Part shown: positions 54,405 to 63,800 of the stretch, in pieces
How positions within the stretch are numbered: the stretch's first letter is position 1
Layout: each line of letters opens with the position of its first letter
Origin: Cubamyces lactineus
Lineage: Eukaryota > Basidiomycota > Agaricomycetes > Polyporales > Polyporaceae
Assembly: GCA_022376465.1 (NCBI GenBank)
Contig: JACDTU010000021.1
Coordinates: forward strand, 478,922-542,921
Direction of reading: 5' to 3'
Length of the DNA: 64,000 nucleotides
Program-made: the position numbers and the translations under genes
The notes under the pieces: generated by a model
Database searches by the model: none
What the model was told of the DNA's origin: nothing
Seen by the model: the letters and a program-made list of their open reading frames with translations, nothing else

Positions 54405-57400
54405 TCAAACTGCGGAGGGAGAGACTAGACCAATCGCCTTTCTGAAGCGCTCCAATATAGAGAAGGAGACGTTCTTCGTCAAGGAATCAGCTAGTTGATC
54501 CTCTGTCGCTACGTAGAAGATGTCGATCGTCCCTAACTCAGCTTGTTCGCGAGTGTAGTGGTACTGGACGTCGACGTGCTTCGTGCGACGCTCAGTGACG
54601 GGATTAACCGACAAGAAGATGGACCCTTGGTTGTCAAGACACAAGGGTGTAGGACGAGAGATGTCATCCCCCAACTCTTCACCAAACGTGCGAAGCCATA
54701 CAACTTGACGACAAGCGTCTGACGCAGCCTTGTATTCCACCTCGGTCGAGGAGAGCGAAACAGTCGGCTGTTTCCTAGACTGCCAGGAAATAGCGCCGCC
54801 CGCCATCAAGAAGACGTAAGCTCCAGTGGACCTGCGGTCATCTCGGTCCTCAGCCCAGTCTGAGTCTGAATAACCCAAAAGACCGTCATTCGAGGAACCG
54901 AAGTAACGCAACCGGTAGTCTTTGGTCCCTTGCAGGTACCGCAGGACATACTTGGCATAGTTCCAGTGTGCGTCACTAGGATTAGAGTTGTACTGAGACA
55001 ACTTCTGGACCGCGAAGGAAATATCCGGACGTGTACCCAAAGTTGCATAGAGCAGACTGCCAATCAGGCTCTGGTACCGTTTCCGGGAGTGGTCGGCGGC
55101 GGTGTGACTAGATTTCTCCAGTACAGCACCAGCAGGGAGGGGAGTGCGAGCCGGCTTGCAGTCGGCCATGTCGAAACGTTCGAGAACAGACTGGATGTAG
55201 TCTATCTGGTCGATGTCGATCGTTCGAGCTTTACGATCGCGAACAATGTTCAGACCAAGAAAACGCGAGACAGGACCCAGATCCGTCATCTTGAACCGCT
55301 GCATCAAGGCCTCCTTGGTAGCCTTGATATGGCCAGGCTTGTCACCCATGAGGAGTAGATCGTCGACATACAGAACGATGATCGTGACGGAATCCCCCCT
55401 ATGTCGCCGATATACGTAGACTCCGGCATCAGAGTATGTCCGTATGAATCCCAGATCTAGCAAGATTTGGTGTATCTTGGCGTTCCATTGACGAGACGCC
55501 TGCTTCAAGCCATAGATAGCTTTCAGCAATAGACACACGAAGTTTTCCTTGCCAGGAACAACCCAGCCCTCAGGCTGTTCCATGTAGATCTCCTCCTCCA
55601 AGTCGCCGTTCAAGAACGCAGTTTTGACGTCCATTGACTCGATGTCCCAGTCCTCAAGCGCAGCGTGCGCGAGGAGGTAACGAATCGACTCAAAACGCGC
55701 AACAGGCGAGAAGGTTTCATTGTAATCCTCCCCCCAGACCTGAGTAAAACCCTTGGCCACAAGACGAGCCTTGTACCGACCATCATGCTTGATGTCATAC
55801 ACCCAACGATTGGCGACGACTTGTCGGTTTTTCGGCCTAGGCACAAGAAGCCAGGTCTTGTTCTCAATGAGCGAGTCGTACTCTGCTTTCTCAGCTGCAC
55901 GCCACTTCTCCGCGTCTGGAGATGCCATGGCTTGTCGATGAGAGTTAGGAATGCCAGGTTTATGGGTTGCGGTAGCGAGCATTGCAATGATAGTTTGTAC
56001 AACTTGTTCATCGTCCTCCAAGTTCCCTTCCGCGTCTGTACGAGCATCAACCTTTGCAGGTGGCTCATCACCATACACGCTGTCCCTGTAGCGCTGAGGT
56101 CTAGGAACGTTCTCGCGACGAGGGCGATCACGCGCTATGCTAGGACCTCCCACTGGCTCATGACGATTTCGCTGGTGGTTAGGCCGCGGATGAGGAACAG
56201 CAGGTGGTGGATTAGGTTGTTGCGGAGGAGGGGGAGCAGGTTGCTCTGGAGGTGCAGGAGGTGCAGGAGGTGCGGCCTCCGGGAGAGGAATAGGAAGAGG
56301 GATATCGATCTCGAAGTTTTCAGGCTCAGCATTGGAGGCATCGTCTGAAGGGACTTCTTGATCTGAGAACGGACTATCGTCTGGGGTAACAGGACGATTG
56401 CCAGGAATCTTGCGTGCAGGAAAAGACTCTTCGTCGAAGATCACATCGCGAGATACGACGATAGAGTGGGTGGCTGGATTCCAGAATTTATACCCCTTGG
56501 AACCCTGCTCATACCCGACAAAGATCATCTCGACAGCCTTCTTGTCAAGTTTCCCTTTGCGCTTGTCCTTTTGCACGTGAACATAGGCTTTGCAGCCAAA
56601 AACGCGGAAATAGGACACATCAGGGATGGTCCCATCCCACAGAGTGATGGGGCATCGCCATTTCAGGCGACGCATAGGCTGACGATTGTAGATATGTACG
56701 GCTGCCTCGATAGCGAGTTGCCAGAAACCGTGACTAAGTCCAGCATGATGAAGCATAGACAGAGCCTTCTCAGTGATTGTACGGTTCCAGCGTTCAGCGC
56801 GTCCATTCTGCTGAGGCGAATCAGGCATGGTTTTGTGGTGCTCGATCCCTAGGCTGCGGAGAAGCTCGGAGAACTCGTTTGACGTGTACTCCCCACCACG
56901 ATCAGAGCGGACTTGCTTGATTTTCCTCCCGGTTTGATTCTCAGCCCAAGCCTTGAAGTCCTTGAACGCTTTGAAGGCGTCCGACTTGTACTTCAGGAAG
57001 TAAGCACGGGCGAGACCGGAGTAATCATCGATGAAACTAGCGAAGTACTTGAATCCGCTGCCAACTGACGCAGTGCGCATTGGCCCATCAAGATCAGTGT
57101 GGACGAGCTCAAGGGGCTCAGTCGCACGCTTTTCTGACGGCGGGAAAGGGAGTCTGTGGGATTTGCCAAAGGCACAACCCTCACACGGTTCATCCTCCGC
57201 GGGATCAAGCTGGTCAACACCCTTTACGTTCTTAGGCAGGTGGCGAAGAGGCTCCTTGCCTGCATGACCAAAGCGACGATGCCAGGTCTTGTAACTGCGA
57301 ACGTTTAGGTGGACATGCCTGTTCAGAAGAATCTCCAGAGTCAAATCATAGAGATTGCTCGCAGGATTGTACGGTGCCTCAAGGATCTTTCGACCCTTGA

Positions 57401-58670
57401 TGCGAATCGTCGAGCCTGAGTTGACAGCGCCTTCCGGCTGCTTGTCAAAGATCATCATCTTCCTCGCTCCTTGGAAGAGAGAATAACCATTCTTCTGAAT
57501 GGTACCGGTGGAAAATAGTCGTGCAGAGGCCTGAGGCACATAGCAGACGTTTGGAAGAGTGATAGTCCACCGTTGACCATCGACAAGAGTCTCAGCTTTG
57601 ACAGTGCCTTGACCGAGTCCCTGAATGACTGAACCTTCGCCAGATGAGGCGGTATTGAAGGTCAGTGGTTTGTCGAAGGGTTCGTACTCGGTGAAGTCGT
57701 CAAAGCACCAAGTGACGTGCTGAGATGCGCCAGAGTCCATCAGCCAACGAGTATACCGCACACCAGCAGCAGCTTTCGCCGCATCATAGAAAGAAGCGTG
57801 CATGTTAGAGCCGGTTTCAGCTACAAGTACATTGGCCGAGACGTGCGCATGGTCATGAGAATTGTCCTTTCCCTTCCCTTTGTCCTTGTCCTTATCCTTG
57901 TCCTTCTTCTTGCCACCGTTGCCCTTACCCTTGTTGCCCTTGGGGCGAAGCTCGGGGTGCTTCTTGTAGCAAGTCGACTCGTGATGGGTCTGACTGCCAC
58001 AGAAGTCGCAGGGGCCAGACGGCTTGGGCTTGGTCTTGGAGATCCGGGCAGCGGATTGACCGGTCTTGCGCATGGCTTCCTCAGAGAGAGACTTCTCGAG
58101 GATGACATCGACGGTGATCTTGTCGAGGTCCATAGTGGCCATGAGCGCAGAGATCATTGGTCGATAGGACTCCGGGACCTTGGAAAGAAGGATGAGGGCC
58201 TGGATATTGTCCTCTAACTTCAGGCCGTTGGTCGAGATCTCGCGGATACGCGTGACGATCCGACTCATCTGATCCTGAAGCGAACGCTGGTCCGACATGC
58301 GAGACTCGCTGATGAGCGACTCAAAGAGACCCCAAACGTGCGCAGAGTTCGGTTTCCCAAACTTCTCTTTCAGCGCATCCCACATCTCTTTGGCAGTGAG
58401 ATTGGCCGGAGAGGAGGTGCCGTTGGTCGTCTTCGTCTCGAGGAGATAGTGGAAGCTAGGCCCAGTCCGCATGAAGAGCAGACCGCAAGCCTGGGCATTC
58501 TTCTTCTTATACTCCTTGCGCTCTTCAGCGTCGGTAGGTTCAGTCGTTTCCAAAGAGACTACATCCCAGCAGTTCATGAACATGAGAAGACCCTTCATCT
58601 TCGCAGCCCAGTCGGCGTACTGGCTGGCCGAAGAAAGGAGAGGGACCGATTCAGGTTTGATGTCGCCCAT
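54405..58670 (-). CDS. Copia Gag-Pol polyprotein, 1421 residues, intact
   Basis: One open frame with all Ty1/copia domains in order. Gag has a DUF4219/UBN2-like N-terminus (YADWAAKMKGLLMFMNCWDVV). The zinc knuckle is CDFCGSQTHHESTC (residues 221-234), followed by a Lys-Asp/Lys-Gly repeat. Protease: WLMDSGASQHVTW. Pre-integrase His/Cys: WHRRFGHAG, CEGCAFGK. Integrase DDE: HTDLDGPM, SDRGGEYTS, SPQQNGRAERWNRT. A Pro-rich linker leads to reverse transcriptase: WVYDIKHDGRYKARLVAKGF, SMDVKTAFLNGDLEEEIYM and YVDDLLLMG. RNase H: GYSDSDWAEDRDDRRSTGAY, SLSSTEVEYKA, TKHVDVQYHYTREQ. No stop or frameshift, consistent with a young insertion. The first ATG is 58,670, but the frame is open upstream to 58,950. 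Confidence 0.95.
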   Translation of the reverse strand: MGDIKPESVPLLSSASQYADWAAKMKGLLMFMNCWDVVSLETTEPTDAEERKEYKKKNAQACGLLFMRTGPSFHYLLETKTTNGTSSPANLTAKEMWDALKEKFGKPNSAHVWGLFESLISESRMSDQRSLQDQMSRIVTRIREISTNGLKLEDNIQALILLSKVPESYRPMISALMATMDLDKITVDVILEKSLSEEAMRKTGQSAARISKTKPKPSGPCDFCGSQTHHESTCYKKHPELRPKGNKGKGNGGKKKDKDKDKDKGKGKDNSHDHAHVSANVLVAETGSNMHASFYDAAKAAAGVRYTRWLMDSGASQHVTWCFDDFTEYEPFDKPLTFNTASSGEGSVIQGLGQGTVKAETLVDGQRWTITLPNVCYVPQASARLFSTGTIQKNGYSLFQGARKMMIFDKQPEGAVNSGSTIRIKGRKILEAPYNPASNLYDLTLEILLNRHVHLNVRSYKTWHRRFGHAGKEPLRHLPKNVKGVDQLDPAEDEPCEGCAFGKSHRLPFPPSEKRATEPLELVHTDLDGPMRTASVGSGFKYFASFIDDYSGLARAYFLKYKSDAFKAFKDFKAWAENQTGRKIKQVRSDRGGEYTSNEFSELLRSLGIEHHKTMPDSPQQNGRAERWNRTITEKALSMLHHAGLSHGFWQLAIEAAVHIYNRQPMRRLKWRCPITLWDGTIPDVSYFRVFGCKAYVHVQKDKRKGKLDKKAVEMIFVGYEQGSKGYKFWNPATHSIVVSRDVIFDEESFPARKIPGNRPVTPDDSPFSDQEVPSDDASNAEPENFEIDIPLPIPLPEAAPPAPPAPPEQPAPPPPQQPNPPPAVPHPRPNHQRNRHEPVGGPSIARDRPRRENVPRPQRYRDSVYGDEPPAKVDARTDAEGNLEDDEQVVQTIIAMLATATHKPGIPNSHRQAMASPDAEKWRAAEKAEYDSLIENKTWLLVPRPKNRQVVANRWVYDIKHDGRYKARLVAKGFTQVWGEDYNETFSPVARFESIRYLLAHAALEDWDIESMDVKTAFLNGDLEEEIYMEQPEGWVVPGKENFVCLLLKAIYGLKQASRQWNAKIHQILLDLGFIRTYSDAGVYVYRRHRGDSVTIIVLYVDDLLLMGDKPGHIKATKEALMQRFKMTDLGPVSRFLGLNIVRDRKARTIDIDQIDYIQSVLERFDMADCKPARTPLPAGAVLEKSSHTAADHSRKRYQSLIGSLLYATLGTRPDISFAVQKLSQYNSNPSDAHWNYAKYVLRYLQGTKDYRLRYFGSSNDGLLGYSDSDWAEDRDDRRSTGAYVFLMAGGAISWQSRKQPTVSLSSTEVEYKAASDACRQVVWLRTFGEELGDDISRPTPLCLDNQGSIFLSVNPVTERRTKHVDVQYHYTREQAELGTIDIFYVATEDQLADSLTKNVSFSILERFRKAIGLVSPSAV

Positions 58671-58949
58671 AGTGAGGAGAAAGAATTGGGGCGAATCGAC
58701 AAGGTTCTCGGTGAGATCGAGTGTAAGAAGTGGAGATTGTGGAGGCGCGAATTGGAGAGGCGCGTCCGGAGGAAGGGGTGTGGGAGCAAGGAGAGGTGAA
58801 AGCTCGTAGACTGATTCTAGGTCTTCTTCTTCTTCTGTCGAAGAAGGAGGAAGCGGAGTAACTTGCCAAGGTTCTGGGACTACAGCCCAGAGGTTACCGG
58901 GTGGAGGCTCTTGAAGGTTCTGGTAGCGATTAGGACAGGGGAAGTGTTA
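58671..58949 (-). CDS. In-frame 5' extension of the copia gag frame
   Basis: Ninety-three codons without a stop, in the same frame as Gag and directly upstream. They read like acidic, Pro-rich protein (NLWAVVPEPWQVTPLPPSS, TEEEEDLESVYELSPLLAP, LTLDLTENLVDSPQFFLL). There is no ATG in it. It ends where the gypsy-2 LTR begins (58,945). Best explained as coding sequence or leader of the copia element cut off by the gypsy-2 insertion; a non-AUG start is the alternative. Confidence 0.5.
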
Positions 58950-59486
58950 CGCTTTCGAGCGTGACTCTTAAACTATCAAGCCTTAAGACGTCAATGAATA
59001 GAGAGCTTGTATCTATTCAGCTACTAGCCCTAGCTTGTCGAAGATAAGCGCGTAGTAGTATTTGCAGTTGAAAGCGAGTTAACGAGCAACAAAAGTCGTA
59101 TTTCGCGAAGAGACTGAAAGCTGAGGGTCGCTCTATGGCGTCGCCTCTTATATACATGTATGCAGGCCTGTAGACGGAATGTTCTAGCGTGTACATGGAC
59201 TTTCTGGTGCGTAGTAGTCAGCGCTAGTCGAACCTAGTAACACTGTGGCAGTGCTGCTGTGGACTGTGCAGAAGCGCCTGTGCACTGCGCGGAAGTAACT
59301 GTGCACTGTGCAGCAGTAACTGTGCATAGAAAGTCCTAGAGAGTCCTAGATAATACGAGACCATTCCTGTCTTTAAGAACCGTAGCTAGAATCCTAGAGT
59401 CCGCCATATTCGTATAGTACAGAGACGGAAGTAGAGACCATACCAAATCGTACAGTTCGTAAGACGCCTATCGTACATTTGTAACA
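58945..59486 (-). repeat. 3' LTR of gypsy-2
   Basis: 542 bp with perfect 6-bp inverted ends (TGTTAC...GTAACA). The polypurine tract is adjacent at 59,487-59,501. A TATATA motif occurs near 59,150. The U3 part contains imperfect tandem repeats of ACTGTGCACTGTGCAGCAGT-like units (about 59,255-59,330) and a doubled AGTCCTAGA (59,332-59,352). Boundaries are well supported by the inverted ends. Confidence 0.8.
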
Positions 59487-59501
59487 TTAGTTCCCCCTCC
59501 G
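59487..59501 (-). other. Polypurine tract of gypsy-2
   Basis: GCGGAGGGGGAACTAA-type purine run on the minus strand just inside the LTR. Confidence 0.7.
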
Positions 59502-59520
59502 CTGAAGGTCGTCCTCGACC

Positions 59521-60813
59521 TTAGGCATGCACGATAATGTTCTGGTTACGCTCGACGACCTCAGGACGGAAGACGTCCAAAGAGATCTGGACGAGGTCAG
59601 ACACGTTACCTACTGCCCGAATACAATCCCACTGCGCCGATTCTGCCGCCGACATGCCTATAGCCTGGCGATAAGTCGTCGGGGTGCGTTCGGCCTCGAT
59701 CTTGAAGGCAGGGAAATTTCCTCGACGAGCGATGACGTCGTCGATAAGGAGAGAGGCTGCCATTGTGGTCCTGACAGAAGCTTCCGGCCATCGCAGATGG
59801 TATGCGACCATGATCCGAGTGACGGAGATGCCGAAAGGATTGTTGGGGACCACGAAGATGTCGCCGTTGGAATTGACATAGCCAAGTCGATCTTCTCCGG
59901 TTCCTCGAAAGAAACCGTAGCGTCCGCGGGGTTCTTCAGCGTTCTTAGTGAGAGTCGCTGGTGGGGGAGGAGGAGGAGAGGGTGCCCTAACCGCGACCTT
60001 CAGGGCTTCGTGGAACTCCTCCTCAAGGAGCTCGTCGACCTCGTCAACCGTACTGAGCTCGAGATGCTCAAGCTCCGGGAGAAAGTCGAACGATTCCACC
60101 TCGGAGTAAGGTGAATCCGAGCGAGATGAAACCAAAGAGGGGGTGGACCCCTCAGAGGTTTGTCCCCACTTGACGGCTTCTTCCTCGGGGTCTGGAGTAG
60201 CAATCTTCCATGGGTCAGTTGAGGGAACTGACCATCCTCCGACTGAACTCACGTCCGCGTCTTCATCCTCATCTACCTCGATAGACTCCGGGTAGTCATC
60301 GAGACGTTGCGGCCAGAAAATATGTCCCCAGTTATGAGTACCGTGTTGGTTGCGGAGGGGCATGAGATCCGAGAGAGCCCCCGCGATCTGGGGGTTAGCG
60401 AGCATCGAGAGTACCTTCTCTGCTCCTTGGATCACCGCCTGGTAAGCCTCGTTCGCAACCTGATCGACCTTCTTCTTCTCCGACTTGGGCGCCGACGTCC
60501 TCTTGTTATAGTTGACGAGAACTCCGTAGGACGGAGCAGCCCTGGCGAGAGAGCGGTAGACGTCGATGAGGTCCTTGACCTCAGGGAGATGAGAAATTCG
60601 AGCCTCTACGTGACTGTAGAGGTCGGGGTGGACAATGACCCAGCCGATGCGGTCGGCGAGGGTGCCTTCGTCGTTGGCCGAGACAGTGTGTCGAGGGAGG
60701 TGGTTGTAGAAAACCGTCCTCCGTTCGCGGATGAAGTTGGGGGGACGGGGAATGTTGCGTCTGGAAGCCTCAGAGAAGCGGCGACCAGTAAGATGAGTGC
60801 GAGTGTTGACCAT
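59521..60813 (-). CDS. Gypsy-2 ORF3: 430-residue extra protein
   Basis: ATG 60,813 (MVNTRTHLTGRRFSEASRRN) lies 66 nt after the pol stop. The N-terminal half is basic to neutral and helical (HPDLYSHVEARISHLPEVKD, KKVDQVANEAYQAVIQGAEK). The centre is very acidic (SIEVDEDEDADVSSVGG, EVDELLEEEFHEALKV), followed by a Pro run. The C-terminal part (RGRYGFFRGTGEDRLGYVNS, FPAFKIEAERTPTTYRQAIG, QISLDVFRPEVVERNQNII) looks globular. No zinc knuckle, protease, transmembrane helix or PPxY is visible. It holds the same position and nearly the same length as gypsy-1 ORF3 but no clear similarity by eye. Function unknown. Confidence 0.7.
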   Translation of the reverse strand: MVNTRTHLTGRRFSEASRRNIPRPPNFIRERRTVFYNHLPRHTVSANDEGTLADRIGWVIVHPDLYSHVEARISHLPEVKDLIDVYRSLARAAPSYGVLVNYNKRTSAPKSEKKKVDQVANEAYQAVIQGAEKVLSMLANPQIAGALSDLMPLRNQHGTHNWGHIFWPQRLDDYPESIEVDEDEDADVSSVGGWSVPSTDPWKIATPDPEEEAVKWGQTSEGSTPSLVSSRSDSPYSEVESFDFLPELEHLELSTVDEVDELLEEEFHEALKVAVRAPSPPPPPPATLTKNAEEPRGRYGFFRGTGEDRLGYVNSNGDIFVVPNNPFGISVTRIMVAYHLRWPEASVRTTMAASLLIDDVIARRGNFPAFKIEAERTPTTYRQAIGMSAAESAQWDCIRAVGNVSDLVQISLDVFRPEVVERNQNIIVHA

Positions 60814-60879
60814 AGTGAATATCAGAAAATGTTTAGAAAATTGGAGGAAATATTTGAGTGAGGAGTGGGTTGAGTCTTT

Positions 60880-63800
60880 TTACGACAATTTGTGCCTCTT
60901 CTTATAGTTGCGCAGGATTGACTGCGCATTCTTGAGATGTTTTTCTGGTTCCCAAGAATTCTCCGATGCAGGCCAACCCTTCCAAGCCACTAGGTACTGT
61001 TTTCGGGTACCTCGGGTACGGTGGCTTAGGATTGCTTCTACCTCCCACTCCTCTCCTTCCGTCGAGTCTGGAGTGGGAATCGGTGGAGGTCGGATGTAGT
61101 CTGGTCCGTGCTCCTTAGTTGTGTGGTACGGAGTAAGTAGCGCTGCGTGGAAGACTGGGTGTATCTTCCATTTCTCCGGAAGTTTTAACTTAAATGTAAC
61201 CGGTCCCAAGACCTTGACGATAGCGAACGGTCCCACTCGTTTTGGAATCAACTTCCTAGAGACATATGGAAGCCTGAGGTTCTTTGTATCGAGAAGAACC
61301 TTGTCTCCGAGCTTCAGCGGAACTTGAGCGGCGGGGAGTCTTCTTGACATGGCTGCGGCGGCCTGCGCATGCGCAGCTATTGTATTCTCCCTGGCTTCCT
61401 GAAGACTTTGAAGCCTCTGCTCCGTACTTGGATGCTTTGGGGTGGTTCGGACTGTCCCAGCGGCCTCTGGCTGAAACCCGTAGAGGAGTTCAAACGGGGA
61501 TTTTCCCGTGACAGAGTGTGTCCGCTGATTGTGCGCGAATTCGAATTGAGGCAGCAGTTTGGCCCAGTTCTCCGGATTGTTAGCACAGTAGAGCCGAAGT
61601 GCTAAGTCGAGTTCCTGATTGACTCGCTCCGTTTCCCCATCTGTCTGAGGATGATAGGCCGTGCTGAGTGCCGTTTCAATTCCGAGGCTGTTGTGTAATT
61701 CTTTGAATGCCTTGGAGATGAATTGCGGCCCTCGATCCGAGATGACCTTCGCAGGTAGTCCGAATCTGCGATATACATCCCTTTGCAGAATATCCATGGC
61801 TCCTTCTGCCGTAATATTCTTGGTGCAAGGGGAAAATACCGCTGCCTTGGATACATCATGGTCAACTACCACTTGGACGGCATTGAATCCATCCGACTCT
61901 GGTAGATCCGTGATATAATCCATTGTAATGGTCCGGAAAGGCCTAGTATCCCCACTGTGTTGAATGGGAATTAAGCCTGGTTTAATGGGATGCGTATTGA
62001 CCTTGCTTGTTTGGCAAGCGGCGCAACCTTTGACATATTGCACAATGAATTTCCGCATGCCTGGCCACATATATTCCCGTTTAACCAGATCGTAGGTTTT
62101 CTGGACTCCTGGGTGTCCCATAATCGGTGCGTCGTGATGCATCTTGACTATATCACGATACAATTGATTATCTGGTGGAACATATACCCTGTTCTTGTAC
62201 AGGAGTATTCCGTCGTCGTCGGACCAATCTTCTGGTTTGCCGAACTCCGGGCGTTTGGTAGCCTTTCCTTTTAGGGTAATGTACTCTACTACCGAGCTGT
62301 CCCGTAGCTTGCTATCGCGGATGCGCTCTTGTAGCTCAACGTTGACAGCTTTGGCAAAAAGTTCTGGTCCCAATAATACGACATCCTTGTTGTCATTTTC
62401 CCCCCCGTCATGCCCTGATCTCCGAGAAAGGGCGTCTGCTTGAGTGAGGGATTTTCCGGGTTGGTGCTTGATTACGATGTTGAACTCCGAGAGGAATAAA
62501 TGCCATCGTGCCTGCCTGCGATTTAGCTTCTGCGCCGTACGGAAGTAGGTCAGATTTTTGTGATCTGATAGAATTTCTGTAGGGTGTGGGGAACCCTGCA
62601 AAAAATGCCGCCATGCTTCGAGGGCTCGAACAATGGCCAACAATTCCCTATCATAAATCTGATAGTTCCGTTCCGCAGGAGTAAAGGACTTGGACAAATA
62701 GGCACAAGGATGCCATAGTCCGTCCTCTCCTTGCTGTCGTAGTACAGCACCTGTTGCGACTTTAGAAGCATCGCACTCAATCTGAAATGGTTTCTCCGGA
62801 TCCGGGATTTGCAGGATCGGTTCTTCAGTAAACCGCTTCTTGAGTGTGTCGAATGCTTTCTGACAATCAGGGGTCCACAGAAAAGGCTGGTCCTTTTTGG
62901 TTAATTCCGTGAGGGGTCGGACTATCTTTGAATAATCCCGAATGAACCGTCGGTAGAAATTACCGAACCCCAGGAATGCCTGAACCTGCTTGACTGTTTT
63001 CGGTGGTTCCCACTCGATAATTGCCTTTAGCTTTACTGGATCCATAGCGACTACCCCCGGTCGGATTATTGATCCTAGAAATTCGACTTCTTGTCTGTCG
63101 AATTCGCATTTTTCCGCTTTGAGGAATAGATCACTATCTTGAAGTCGCTGTAAAGCTCTTCGCGTCCGCTCATGGTGATCCTCGACATTGTCTGAGAATA
63201 TCAGGATGTCGTCCATATAAATGACCATCCATCCTTCCTGGAGCATGTCTCGGAATAGGTCGTTCATCATGTTTTGGAATGTGGCCGGTGCATTGCACAG
63301 ACCAAAAAACATGACTGTTGGTTCGAACAATCCACTGGGTGTTATAAACGCAGCTTTCCACTCATCGCCCTCCTTGATGCGCACATTATTGTACCCTGCT
63401 CGCACGTCGAGTTTGGTGAATATTGTGGCCCCCTTCAGCCGGTCAATGATGTCGCTGATGAGCGGCAAGGGATATGCGTTTTTAATAGTCCCCTCGTTAA
63501 GAGCCCTGTAGTCTTGAACAGGTCGAAGACTCCCATCTTTCTTGGTGACAAAGAAAAATGGCGAGGCTAGTGGAGACTTGGATTTTCGAATGTAGCCCTT
63601 CTCAAGGTTCTCCGCAATGAATTTGTCGAGTTCTATACGTTCCGTATAGGTCAGAGGGTAGATTTTCCTCCAAGACCCCTTGGTATGATGGTCGAAGTCC
63701 TTCTTGAATTCGATAGCATGGTCCCATGGTCTCGAGGGCGGAAATCTACTTGCTGCCTTTTTCTCAAAGACCTGTCGGTAGTCCTTTACAAAATCAGGTA

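Larger units (their letters stand above)
53897..58944 (-). mobile_element. Ty1/copia retrotransposon, intact gag-pol, 5' LTR not in view
   Basis: Minus-strand element: 3' LTR, purine tract, and a single uninterrupted gag-pol frame. The 5' end runs open to 58,944, where the gypsy-2 LTR begins, so its 5' LTR is probably displaced by nested insertion beyond the window. Confidence 0.85.

Noticed and set aside
58671..58944. Reading 58,671-58,944 as the copia 5' LTR
   Set aside because: It shares no sequence with the 3' LTR at 53,897-54,393 and is coding-like in the Gag frame.
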